A stretch of 64,000 nt of DNA from DATIKM01 sp035477595. Lineage in GTDB: Bacteria > Armatimonadota > Chthonomonadetes > Chthonomonadales > CAJBBX01. The stretch is taken from NCBI GenBank assembly GCA_035477595.1, contig DATIKM010000144.1:1-64000 (forward strand), written 5' to 3'. Positions 57,597 through 64,000 of the stretch are shown here, one piece after another. The notes beneath the pieces are model-generated. The model ran no database searches. It was not told where the DNA came from and was given only the letters and a program-made list of their open reading frames with translations. How positions within the stretch are numbered: position 1 is the stretch's first letter; each line of letters starts with the position of its first letter. A program made the translations under genes and the position numbers.

Positions 57597-58271
57597 ATGG
57601 CGATCTGGCATCTGGCGATGGCAATGATGGCGACGCTAGCGGGAGGCGCGGCGGAGCCCGCGCAGGAGGGTTCTGCGTCAATCCGCGGGCGCGAGGTGGC
57701 GCTGTTCAACGGCCGCGACCTCACTGGATGGACGCACTATCTGGTCGAGCCCGACGCCCCGGCCGACCGCGTATGGACGGTGGACCGTGCCGCGAGGGTG
57801 CTGATCTGCAGAGGCAATCCCATCGGGTACATCCGGACCGTGAGGGACTACACGAACTTCATCCTGAGGCTGGAGTGGCGCTTCAACCCGGTTACCAGGC
57901 AGGCCGGCAACAGCGGCGTGCTGCTGCGCGTGGTTGGCGAGGACAAGATCTGGCCCAGGTCGGTCGAGGCGCAGCTCATGAGCGGCAACGCCGGCGACAT
58001 CTGGCTGATCGACGGCGCGAGGCTCACGACGCCTCCGGAGCGTGTCGAGGGAAGGCGCATTCGGGCCACGCGCTACAACGAGAGGCCGATCGGTGAGTGG
58101 AACCAGTACGAGATCACCGTGGACGGAGGCCGTATATCGCTGAGGGTGAACGGCGTGTTGGTCAACGAGGGGACGGATGCCGAGGTTGTTCCCGGCAAGA
58201 TCGCTCTGCAGTCGGAGGGCGCTGAGATCCACTTCCGAAACATCCGCCTGACGCCCCTGCGGCCGAGGTGA
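57597..58271 (+). CDS. DUF1080 (3-keto-disaccharide hydrolase-type) protein
   Basis: A 224-residue exported protein with one DUF1080 domain, a concanavalin-like fold found in many environmental sugar-degrading bacteria and now linked to cleavage of 3-keto-glycosides. After the leader (AIWHLAMAMMATLAGGAA) the domain begins VALFNGRDLTGWTHY and includes NFILRLEWRF, AGNSGVLLR, SVEAQLMSGNAGD and ALQSEGAEIHFRNIRL. ATG 57597 has GGGAGG 6 nt upstream. It is followed 40 bp on by a Gfo/Idh/MocA dehydrogenase, which could make the 3-keto sugar, so a joint oxidise-then-cleave route is plausible. Confidence 0.9.
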   Translation: MAIWHLAMAMMATLAGGAAEPAQEGSASIRGREVALFNGRDLTGWTHYLVEPDAPADRVWTVDRAARVLICRGNPIGYIRTVRDYTNFILRLEWRFNPVTRQAGNSGVLLRVVGEDKIWPRSVEAQLMSGNAGDIWLIDGARLTTPPERVEGRRIRATRYNERPIGEWNQYEITVDGGRISLRVNGVLVNEGTDAEVVPGKIALQSEGAEIHFRNIRLTPLRPR

Positions 58272-58311
58272 ACCAGAAGGCCGCCGGACGAGCGGCCCGG
58301 GAGGACATGCA

Positions 58312-59340
58312 TTGAGCGAGAAGATCGGGGTGGCCATGCTCTCGATGGCCCACGTCCACGCGGACGGCTACGCCAACCAGGTCGAACAGAGCCAGGAGGC
58401 GAAGCTGACAGCCATCTGGGACGAGGAACCCGAACGCGGGAGGCAGGCAGCCGCGAAACGGGGCGTTCCGTTTGTCGGTGACCTCGACGCCCTGCTCGCC
58501 CGCTCTGACGTCGACGCGGTGGTGGTCAACGCCCCCACCCGCCTGCACACGGAGGTGCTGATCTCGGCGGCACGCGCCGGGAAGCACATCTTCACGGAGA
58601 AGGCCCTCACCATCACGATCGCGGAGGCGGACCGCGTGGTGCAGGCGGTGCGCGAGTCGGGCGTGCGCTTCATGATCTCGCTGCCCTCGCGATGCAACCG
58701 CGAGATCCTCTTCGCCCGACGAGCGCTCGACGAAGGATGGCTGGGCGACGTGACCGTCATGCGGACGCGCATCGCCCACATGGCGGCACTCGACCGCTGG
58801 TTCCAGCCCGGCGAAGGCAACTCCGGCAGCACCTGGTTCGGAGACGAGGAGGCGGCCGGCGGGGGCGCCTTTTTCGACCTGGGCTGCCACCGGCTCGACA
58901 TCATGCGCTGGTTCCTGGGCGAGCCGGCCAGCGTCGTGGCGCGGATGAATAACGTGAGCCGCGCCTATCCCATCGACGACAACATGGCGGCGGTGATCGA
59001 GTTCCGGAACAAGGCGTTGGGCATCGTCGACGTGTCCTGGGTGCACCGGTCGGGGCCGAACCCGCTGGAGATATACGGCACCGAGGGGTTCCTGTCGATC
59101 GGGGCGACGCCCGCGGGAGGCATGCTCATCGAGAGCCAGAAGCTGTCCGCGGACCGCGTGCGCGGCGTCGTGGTGCCCTCCGACCTGCCTGTCGGGCCGC
59201 CCTCGCCGATGGCCCAGTGGTTCGCGTCGATCTGCGAGGGCGCGGAGACCACCATCAGCCTGCAGGACGGCTGGAACCTGACGCAGCTACTGGAGGGCTG
59301 CTACACCGCGGCGCGCACCGGCAAGGCGTACGTCTTCTGA
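58312..59340 (+). CDS. Gfo/Idh/MocA-family oxidoreductase
   Basis: A 342-residue NAD(P)-dependent dehydrogenase. The N-terminal Rossmann part reads IGVAMLSMAHVHADGY; the nucleotide fold continues to VVVNAPTRLHTEVL, the family motif is GKHIFTEKALT (Lys of EKA), and the catalytic region contains GGGAFFDLGCHRLDIMRW. The start is a TTG with GGGAGG upstream. The gene follows DUF1080 closely and precedes an alkyltransferase-like gene. Substrate is not evident; oxidation at C3 of a glycoside is a reasonable idea from the neighbour. Confidence 0.92.
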   Translation: MSEKIGVAMLSMAHVHADGYANQVEQSQEAKLTAIWDEEPERGRQAAAKRGVPFVGDLDALLARSDVDAVVVNAPTRLHTEVLISAARAGKHIFTEKALTITIAEADRVVQAVRESGVRFMISLPSRCNREILFARRALDEGWLGDVTVMRTRIAHMAALDRWFQPGEGNSGSTWFGDEEAAGGGAFFDLGCHRLDIMRWFLGEPASVVARMNNVSRAYPIDDNMAAVIEFRNKALGIVDVSWVHRSGPNPLEIYGTEGFLSIGATPAGGMLIESQKLSADRVRGVVVPSDLPVGPPSPMAQWFASICEGAETTISLQDGWNLTQLLEGCYTAARTGKAYVF

Positions 59341-59387
59341 CCGGGGAGCCCGGCATTCCGCAGGACGAGGAGCGCGTCGCCGCCCAG

Positions 59388-59711
59388 GTGTATGCGGCGG
59401 CGCGCTCCGTGCCGTGTGGTTCGGTGGTGAGCTACGGTCAGCTCGCCGATCTGGTGGAAAGCGTGAGCATCACGGCACGCCAGGTGGGGCGAATCATGGC
59501 GTTCTGCCCCGAGGGCGTTCCGTGGCACCGGGTTCTCGGCGCCGATGGCCGCCTGCCCATCGCGAAGCGCGACCCGGCGCTCGCGGCGCTCCAGCGCGAG
59601 CTTCTGGCGCGCGAGGGAGTGACCTTCCTCGAGGACGGTCGGGTCCACATGGCGCGCTGGCAGCTTGGCGCCGAGGCGGCTCAGCCAGGCCTCTTCGACC
59701 CCACCGAATGA
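59388..59711 (+). CDS. Alkyltransferase-like protein (ATL, MGMT fold without Cys)
   Basis: A protein of about 107 residues with the DNA-binding C-terminal fold of O6-alkylguanine-DNA alkyltransferase (VPCGSVVSYGQLADL, ARQVGRIMAF). The active-site PCHRV is PWHRV here, so the acceptor Cys is Trp, the hallmark of ATL proteins that bind alkyl-guanine and hand it to nucleotide excision repair. The frame is open further upstream, overlapping the Gfo/Idh/MocA gene, but GTG 59388 is the only plausible start that I find; it lacks a well-placed ribosome-binding site, so translation may be coupled. Length is usual for ATL proteins. Confidence 0.82.
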   Translation: MYAAARSVPCGSVVSYGQLADLVESVSITARQVGRIMAFCPEGVPWHRVLGADGRLPIAKRDPALAALQRELLAREGVTFLEDGRVHMARWQLGAEAAQPGLFDPTE

Positions 59712-59891
59712 TGGGGGCAGGGGAGTCCCAGTGAACCAGCCACCGCGCGCTCGGCGCCGGTAGCTCCGGCAGGCGTTGGCGGCGGCCCCGACCGCGAGTC
59801 TTCGGGCGGTCGCTTTCTCCGTTTCCACAAGCGGCAGGCTGGCAACGGTCGCCCGGTCCGACCGGCTGCGCCTCGCGCGATGGCGGTCGGG

Positions 59892-59897
59892 TAGAAT
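59892..59897 (+). promoter_or_regulatory. -10 element of an apparently leaderless MATE transcript
   Basis: TAGAAT ends 9 nt before the MATE ATG, where the transcript start would fall at or next to the start codon. No ribosome-binding site lies in between. The -35 region is weak. Confidence 0.45.
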
Positions 59898-59906
59898 GCC
59901 CTCGGC

Positions 59907-61313
59907 ATGGCCACCGACCGCCCCGGCGCCCCCGCACCCCCCGCGGATCCCGCGCCCATCATGCTTCCCTCGAGCGCCTCGCCGCGCGACGTCCACCGCG
60001 TCGTCTGGGGCGTCGCCTGGCCTTCAGTGCTGACCTTCTCGCTGATGACGTCCAACAGCATTCTGGACCGCATGTTCGTCGGATGGCTCGGCCGGGACGC
60101 TCTGGCGGCGGTGGGCGTGGGCGGGCAGGTGCTCTTCCTCCTGGTGTCGGTCTCCATGGCGATCACCACGGGTACGACGGCGATCGTCGCCCGTTTCATC
60201 GGCGCGGGGCAGTTGCAGGACGCGCGGCGTGCGACTGGGCAGTCCCTCGCCCTCGGCGTGGTGACGGGCGCGGTGGGCATGGCGGCGGCCTACGCCGGCA
60301 GCGCGGCGCTGCTCGACGCGATAAACCTGGCGCCGGAGGCGGAGCGCGCGTGCCGCGCCTTCCTGCACACGGCTCTGCTCGGCACGGTGCCGATGTTCCT
60401 GCTGAACGTGATGAGCGCGGCGCTGCGCGGGCTCGGCGACATGCGGACGCCGCTCAAGGTGATGCTGGCTGCCAACGCCGTGCATCTGGTGGGCAACTGG
60501 ACGCTGATGCTCGGGAACTGGGGCTTCCCGCGCCTGGGCGTCGCTGGCGGGGGCATTGCGCTGTCGGCGTCCCACGTGGTCGCGCTCGCCGTCATGTGGG
60601 TCTACCTGCGGCGCTCCCCGCTGCGCGGCTCGGAGTCGCTATCGATGACGGTCCTGCGTGTGGACTGGGCCAAACGCATCCTGAGGATCGGCATCCCGGC
60701 GGCCGTGACGGCGCTGCTCCGCATCACGTCGCTCCTGGGCTTCACCAAGATCCTGGCCGCCACGCGCGAGGGCACCAATGCCGTGGCGGCGTTGCCGATC
60801 GGCCTGACTGCCGAGTCGATCGCCTTCATGCCGGGCTTCGGGTTCAGTGTTGCTGCGTCCGCGCTCGTCGGGCAGCGGTTGGGCGCGCAGGACCCGAAGG
60901 GAGCGGAACGCTACGCGTGGTCTGCCACGTGGATGGCGGTCCTGACGATGTCGGCCATGGGGGCGGTGTTCTTCCTGGCAGCCGAGCCATTCGCGCGGCT
61001 GTTCACGAGCGACCCACGGGTGCTGCCCGTCGCCGTCAGCTATCTGCGCATCATGGCCATCTCGGAGCCCTTCCTCGCCCTCGGCATGGTTCTGACCGGA
61101 GCGTTGCAGGGAGCGGGCGACACCATGCGACCCACGGTGCTTACGGCGATCATCTTCTGGGGGCTGCGGATTCCGCTGGCGCACCTGCTGGCCATTGTGC
61201 TGGGGTGGCAGGCAGCCGGCGCCTGGACCGCCATGGCCATCTCCACCGTGGTGGGCGGCCTTCTGACCGTCCTGCTCTTCCGCGACGGGCGTTGGAAGCG
61301 AGTGCGGGTCTAG
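59907..61313 (+). CDS. MATE-family multidrug/metabolite efflux transporter
   Basis: A 468-residue inner-membrane protein with 12 predicted spans in two homologous halves, the usual MATE size. Family landmarks are the opening VWGVAWPSVLTFSLMTSNSI, LGRDALAAVGVGGQV, GTTAIVARFIGAG and ALRGLGDMRTPLKVM in the first half, with ALVGQRLGAQDPKGAER and GALQGAGDTMRPTVL in the second. It exchanges cations for drugs or metabolites. ATG 59907 lacks a ribosome-binding site but sits just behind a -10 element, suggesting a leaderless message. The 195 bp before it hold no gene. Confidence 0.92.
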   Translation: MATDRPGAPAPPADPAPIMLPSSASPRDVHRVVWGVAWPSVLTFSLMTSNSILDRMFVGWLGRDALAAVGVGGQVLFLLVSVSMAITTGTTAIVARFIGAGQLQDARRATGQSLALGVVTGAVGMAAAYAGSAALLDAINLAPEAERACRAFLHTALLGTVPMFLLNVMSAALRGLGDMRTPLKVMLAANAVHLVGNWTLMLGNWGFPRLGVAGGGIALSASHVVALAVMWVYLRRSPLRGSESLSMTVLRVDWAKRILRIGIPAAVTALLRITSLLGFTKILAATREGTNAVAALPIGLTAESIAFMPGFGFSVAASALVGQRLGAQDPKGAERYAWSATWMAVLTMSAMGAVFFLAAEPFARLFTSDPRVLPVAVSYLRIMAISEPFLALGMVLTGALQGAGDTMRPTVLTAIIFWGLRIPLAHLLAIVLGWQAAGAWTAMAISTVVGGLLTVLLFRDGRWKRVRV

Positions 61314-61590
61314 GCGCGGGGGCAGGACGGGGCGGTCGGACCCACGAGCCTGGAGCGGCCGGAGCGCCCCTCTGCCTGCGCCAGGGGTTCGCTGTCCTCG
61401 GCAGTGCGACGGAATCCACAGCGGCGGATTGGCGCTATTCCAGCTCCTGGCACCTGAAGGCGGCACGGCGAGCGGCGCGATCGCGGTAGTGAACAAGTGA
61501 GGCAGATGCTACGTGCGGCCACCGTGTAGGCCAGGTGATCGATTCCGACGCCCCGATCCGGGCCGGGGGCCGCCAGGCAGGAGTGTAACC

Positions 61591-61791
61591 ATGACCACGG
61601 GCGATTCGGGTCGCGCCGACACGCTGACATGCCCGTTGTATGGCACGGTCGCGTGTGAGGTAGCGCAGCCTTCGATGGAGCGGTGCCTGGCGTGTGACCG
61701 CTACGCCGACCTGCTGCGGTCGGTACGTGCGCTCTATGATGATCGCGCGTGGGCGGTGACGCCGGAGGGGGTGCTTCAGGAGGTGGGCTAG
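61591..61791 (+). CDS. Small cysteine-containing protein (zinc-ribbon-like)
   Basis: A 66-residue cytoplasmic protein not assigned to a family. Four cysteines, two in CPLYGTVAC and two in CLACDRY, could hold one metal ion. The rest is charged and helical (LLRSVRALYDDRAWAV). ATG 61591 has AGGAG about 8 nt upstream, which supports real translation. It is alone between MATE and the enolase-family gene and is closed by a strong hairpin. Confidence 0.55.
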   Translation: MTTGDSGRADTLTCPLYGTVACEVAQPSMERCLACDRYADLLRSVRALYDDRAWAVTPEGVLQEVG

Positions 61792-61838
61792 ATCGCAACG
61801 CGGGGCCGGCCCGCAGGGCGGCCCCTCACGGTGTTCGA

Positions 61839-61868
61839 GCGGGCTCCGACATCGAGTTCGGAGCCCGC
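61839..61868 (+). terminator. 11-bp hairpin after the small Cys protein gene
   Basis: GCGGGCTCCGA and TCGGAGCCCGC form an 11-bp perfect stem with an 8-nt loop, 48 bp past the stop and 111 bp before the enolase-family gene. It is probably a terminator or attenuator; no T-run follows. Confidence 0.5.
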
Positions 61869-61979
61869 ATCGCGTTAGGGGTGTCGCGGAAGGACACCAG
61901 GCGCGTGTCGTCGAAGTGCGCGGCGCCTCGAAGGCGCGAGCAATCCCCCTACTTTAGCGCCGGGGCCGGAGGCGGTCCT

Positions 61980-63176
61980 ATGACGGCGATCAGGGACATC
62001 CGTGTCGTGCTGACGGCGCCAGCGGGCATTCGGCTCGTCGTCGTCGTGGTCGAGACGACCGAGGATGGGCTTCGTGGTCTGGGGTGCGCCACCTTCACCC
62101 AGCGCCCGCTCGCGGTGAAGGTCGCCGTGGAGGAGTACCTGCGCCCGCTGCTCGTGGGACGGCCGGTCGACCGCATCGAGGATGTCTGGCAGACAGCCTC
62201 CGTGCATGCTTACTGGCGCAACGGGCCTGTGCTCAATAACGCGCTCTCCGGCGTGGATATGGCGCTGTGGGACATCGCCGGCAAGCGCGCTGGGCTGCCC
62301 GTGCACGACCTTCTGGGCGGCAAGTGCCGCGAGGGCGCCGCGGTCTACCGTCATGCAGACGGCAGAGACCCGAGCGAGGTGGCCGACAGCGCGCGACGCT
62401 GGATGGCGGAGGGCGTAACGCACGTGCGCTGCCAGATGGGCGGCTATGGCGGAACCGGAGGCTCACAGCACCGGCCCGACGGGGCGCCGCCCGGGGCCTA
62501 CTACGACCCCGCGACCTACGCGCGCAGCGTGCCCGCGCTCTTCGAGCACCTCCGCGAAGAGCTCGGCGACGAGATTGAGCTGCTGCACGACGTCCATGAG
62601 CGGCTGCGGCCACCAGACGCGGTGCTCCTTGCCAAGCGCCTCGAGCCCTACGGCCTCTTCTTTCTGGAGGACGCGCTCGCGCCCGAGGACCTGGACTGGT
62701 TCGCGTCCATCCGCGCGCAGTGCGCCACACCGCTCGCGATGGGCGAGCTGTTCAACCACCCGCGCGAGTGGATGCCGCTCATCGACGGGCGGCTCATCGA
62801 CTACGTTCGCATGCACATCAGCCAGATGGGCGGCCTGACGCCCGCGCGCAAGGTGGCTGCGTGTGCGGAGCTGCACGGCATTCGGACGGCATGGCATGGT
62901 CCTGGCGACGTGTCGCCCGTCGGCCATGCGTGCAACCTGCACCTCGATCTCGCCCTGCCCAACTTTGGCATTCAGGAGTGGCCAGGACTGGCAGACCCGC
63001 TGCGGGAGGTGTTCCCCGGCGCGCCCGACGTTCGTGGCGGGTACCTCTATCCCAACGGCCGGCCCGGCTTTGGCGTCGACCTTGACGAGGCAGCGGCGGC
63101 GAAGCACCCGTGCGATAGTGCCGTCGACTTCTGGACTCAGACGCGTACACCCGACGGCACCGCCGTGCGCCCCTGA
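61980..63176 (+). CDS. Mannonate dehydratase-like (RspA/ManD) enolase-superfamily protein
   Basis: A 398-residue enolase-superfamily enzyme of the mandelate racemase branch. HDVHERLRPPDAV, FFLEDALAPEDLDW, PLAMGELFN and TAWHGPGDVSPVGHACNLHLDL match the ManD/RspA subgroup, which dehydrates D-mannonate or D-gluconate; metal ligands are the Asp of HDVHE and the Glu of LED and GELF. ATG 61980 has GGAGGCGGTCCT upstream, while the open frame starts earlier at 61749 without support. The SDR gene follows by 20 bp, so the pair probably interconverts sugar acids and keto-sugars. Confidence 0.88.
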   Translation: MTAIRDIRVVLTAPAGIRLVVVVVETTEDGLRGLGCATFTQRPLAVKVAVEEYLRPLLVGRPVDRIEDVWQTASVHAYWRNGPVLNNALSGVDMALWDIAGKRAGLPVHDLLGGKCREGAAVYRHADGRDPSEVADSARRWMAEGVTHVRCQMGGYGGTGGSQHRPDGAPPGAYYDPATYARSVPALFEHLREELGDEIELLHDVHERLRPPDAVLLAKRLEPYGLFFLEDALAPEDLDWFASIRAQCATPLAMGELFNHPREWMPLIDGRLIDYVRMHISQMGGLTPARKVAACAELHGIRTAWHGPGDVSPVGHACNLHLDLALPNFGIQEWPGLADPLREVFPGAPDVRGGYLYPNGRPGFGVDLDEAAAAKHPCDSAVDFWTQTRTPDGTAVRP

Positions 63177-63196
63177 GCGGGCGCCCCGGGAGGAGC

Positions 63197-63991
63197 ATGG
63201 AGCCCCCTGCCTATACTGAGCCCGTCGGACCGTGCTACGCCGACCTGCGCGAGGGCGTGGCGATCGTGACCGGCGCTGGCACCAACATCGGGCGTACCAT
63301 CGCGGTGCGACTGGCCCTGGAGGGCATGCGCGTCGTGCTGGGTGGGCGGCGCGCGGCGCTCCTACACGAGACACGCGCACTGATCGAGGCGGATGGCGGC
63401 ATGTGCGCCGTCGTGCCCATGGACCTCACGCGCGACGCCGACATCGAGGGGCTGTTCCGGGCGGCGGTCGAACGGTGGGGCTCAGTGCACGCCATCGTTC
63501 AGAATGGCGCCGACATGCACATGACGGACGCCCGCCGCGTCACGCTGGAGGGATGGGAGCGCTCCTTCGCGACGAACGTGCGGGCATCCTTCGTGATGGC
63601 TCGCCTGGCGCACGGGCTCATGGCCCCCCGCCGTTCGGGCGCTATGGTGTTCATCTCCACGGTGGGGGCGCTGCGCTCGCACCAGGGCGGGCTGCCCTAC
63701 GACGCCTCGAAGGCGGCGACGGACTGCATGGTCCGCAACCTGGCGTTCGACTACGGTACGGACGGCATCAGGGTCAACGCAGTAGCGCCTGGGCCGATTC
63801 CGCCGATCGCACGGGGTGCTCAGCCGCGCCTGGAGCCGCTCGTTCCTCTCGGGCGCAAGGGCACTGCATCGGAGGTGGCGGCCGCTGTGGCCTTCCTGCT
63901 GTCCGGCCAGTCGTCCTACATCACCGGTCAGGTTCTCTGCGTGGACGGCGGCCTGACCGTGCAGCTTTCGCCGCGAGGTCATCGCGTGTAA
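63197..63991 (+). CDS. Short-chain dehydrogenase/reductase
   Basis: A 264-residue classical SDR. The cofactor motif is VTGAGTNIG, NGAD replaces the usual NNAG, the catalytic Ser lies in FISTVGALR and YDASKAATD holds the catalytic Tyr and Lys. The C-terminal VNAVAPGPI and ITGQVLCVDGG are typical. ATG 63197 has GGGAGGAGC upstream. It follows the ManD-like gene by 20 bp, so oxidation or reduction of a hexuronate or aldonate is likely. The gene is complete before the window ends. Confidence 0.9.
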   Translation: MEPPAYTEPVGPCYADLREGVAIVTGAGTNIGRTIAVRLALEGMRVVLGGRRAALLHETRALIEADGGMCAVVPMDLTRDADIEGLFRAAVERWGSVHAIVQNGADMHMTDARRVTLEGWERSFATNVRASFVMARLAHGLMAPRRSGAMVFISTVGALRSHQGGLPYDASKAATDCMVRNLAFDYGTDGIRVNAVAPGPIPPIARGAQPRLEPLVPLGRKGTASEVAAAVAFLLSGQSSYITGQVLCVDGGLTVQLSPRGHRV

Positions 63992-64000
63992 GCGATGCGC

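Noticed and set aside
59388..59711. O6-methylguanine-DNA methyltransferase (ogt)
   Set aside because: The required Cys in PCHRV is Trp, so it cannot accept an alkyl group.

Overview
This is a G+C-rich (by eye near 70%) bacterial chromosome segment with about 41 intact or near-intact protein genes. It has no rRNA, tRNA, CRISPR array or intact insertion sequence that I can see. The gene set is that of a heterotroph that breaks down plant or microbial polysaccharides. It holds secreted glycoside hydrolases of many families (GH10, GH3, GH36, GH57, GH50-like, WbsX/GH99-like, GHL6-like and two unassigned TIM-barrel types), sugar kinases, a Gfo/Idh/MocA dehydrogenase, a DUF1080 protein, a mannonate-dehydratase-like enolase and a DUF6785-type polytopic membrane protein. 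This mix, with no SusC/SusD pair, fits Armatimonadota best; Planctomycetota and similar phyla are not excluded. Only 'high-G+C polysaccharide-degrading bacterium' is firm.

Layout. 0.2-6.5 kb: a giant SF1 helicase-nuclease (helicase, Vsr-like nuclease, DUF3320-like tail) of a defence-type architecture, preceded by the decayed 3' end of a second copy; this island is visibly poorer in G+C than its surroundings. 6.5-15.6 kb: GH10 xylanase and a tricorn-like S41 protease on the minus strand, divergent from xylulokinase and two paralogous URO-D-fold proteins separated by the wreck of a Methyltransf_32 gene. 15.8-24.0 kb (minus): a PQQ-propeller protein, then a tightly overlapping run of HIT, family-4 uracil-DNA glycosylase, PBP4-type carboxypeptidase and a 1001-aa Tat-exported GH42-like protein, headed by an alpha/beta hydrolase. 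24.3-31.4 kb: WbsX/GH99-like and GH36 enzymes, a small membrane protein and a GH3 beta-xylosidase. 31.7-34.3 kb: a TauE/SafE transporter, then a decayed ABC-2 exporter (ATPase plus permease remnant). 34.3-39.4 kb (minus): a 1081-aa secreted TIM-barrel protein with duplicated C-terminal modules and a GH57 branching enzyme.

39.8-45.5 kb (plus): M42 aminopeptidase, a pseudopilin-like protein and a CapA phosphatase in one overlapping unit; a GH50-like enzyme; a rhodanese-DUF2892 protein. 45.7-50.1 kb (minus): ribokinase, a frameshifted aldo/keto reductase, a secreted beta-helix protein and an RfaE-like kinase. 50.3-52.2 kb: a GHL6-like hydrolase. 52.8-57.4 kb (minus): polyprenyl synthase, nitronate monooxygenase and the DUF6785 membrane protein. 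57.6-64.0 kb (plus): DUF1080, Gfo/Idh/MocA, an alkyltransferase-like protein, MATE, a small Cys-rich protein, an RspA/ManD-like enolase and an SDR.

How it fits together. Xylan would be cut outside the cytoplasm by GH10 and trimmed by the GH3 enzyme, and xylulose then phosphorylated by XylB. GH36, GH57 and the unassigned hydrolases add galactoside and alpha-glucan work. Downstream sugar acids and ribose would pass through the ManD-like enzyme, SDR, ribokinase and Gfo/Idh/MocA protein. The strongest control signals are two back-to-back promoters around a 12-bp palindrome at 57.46-57.54 kb, a promoter overlapping the stop codon at 23.0 kb, and an apparently leaderless MATE gene.
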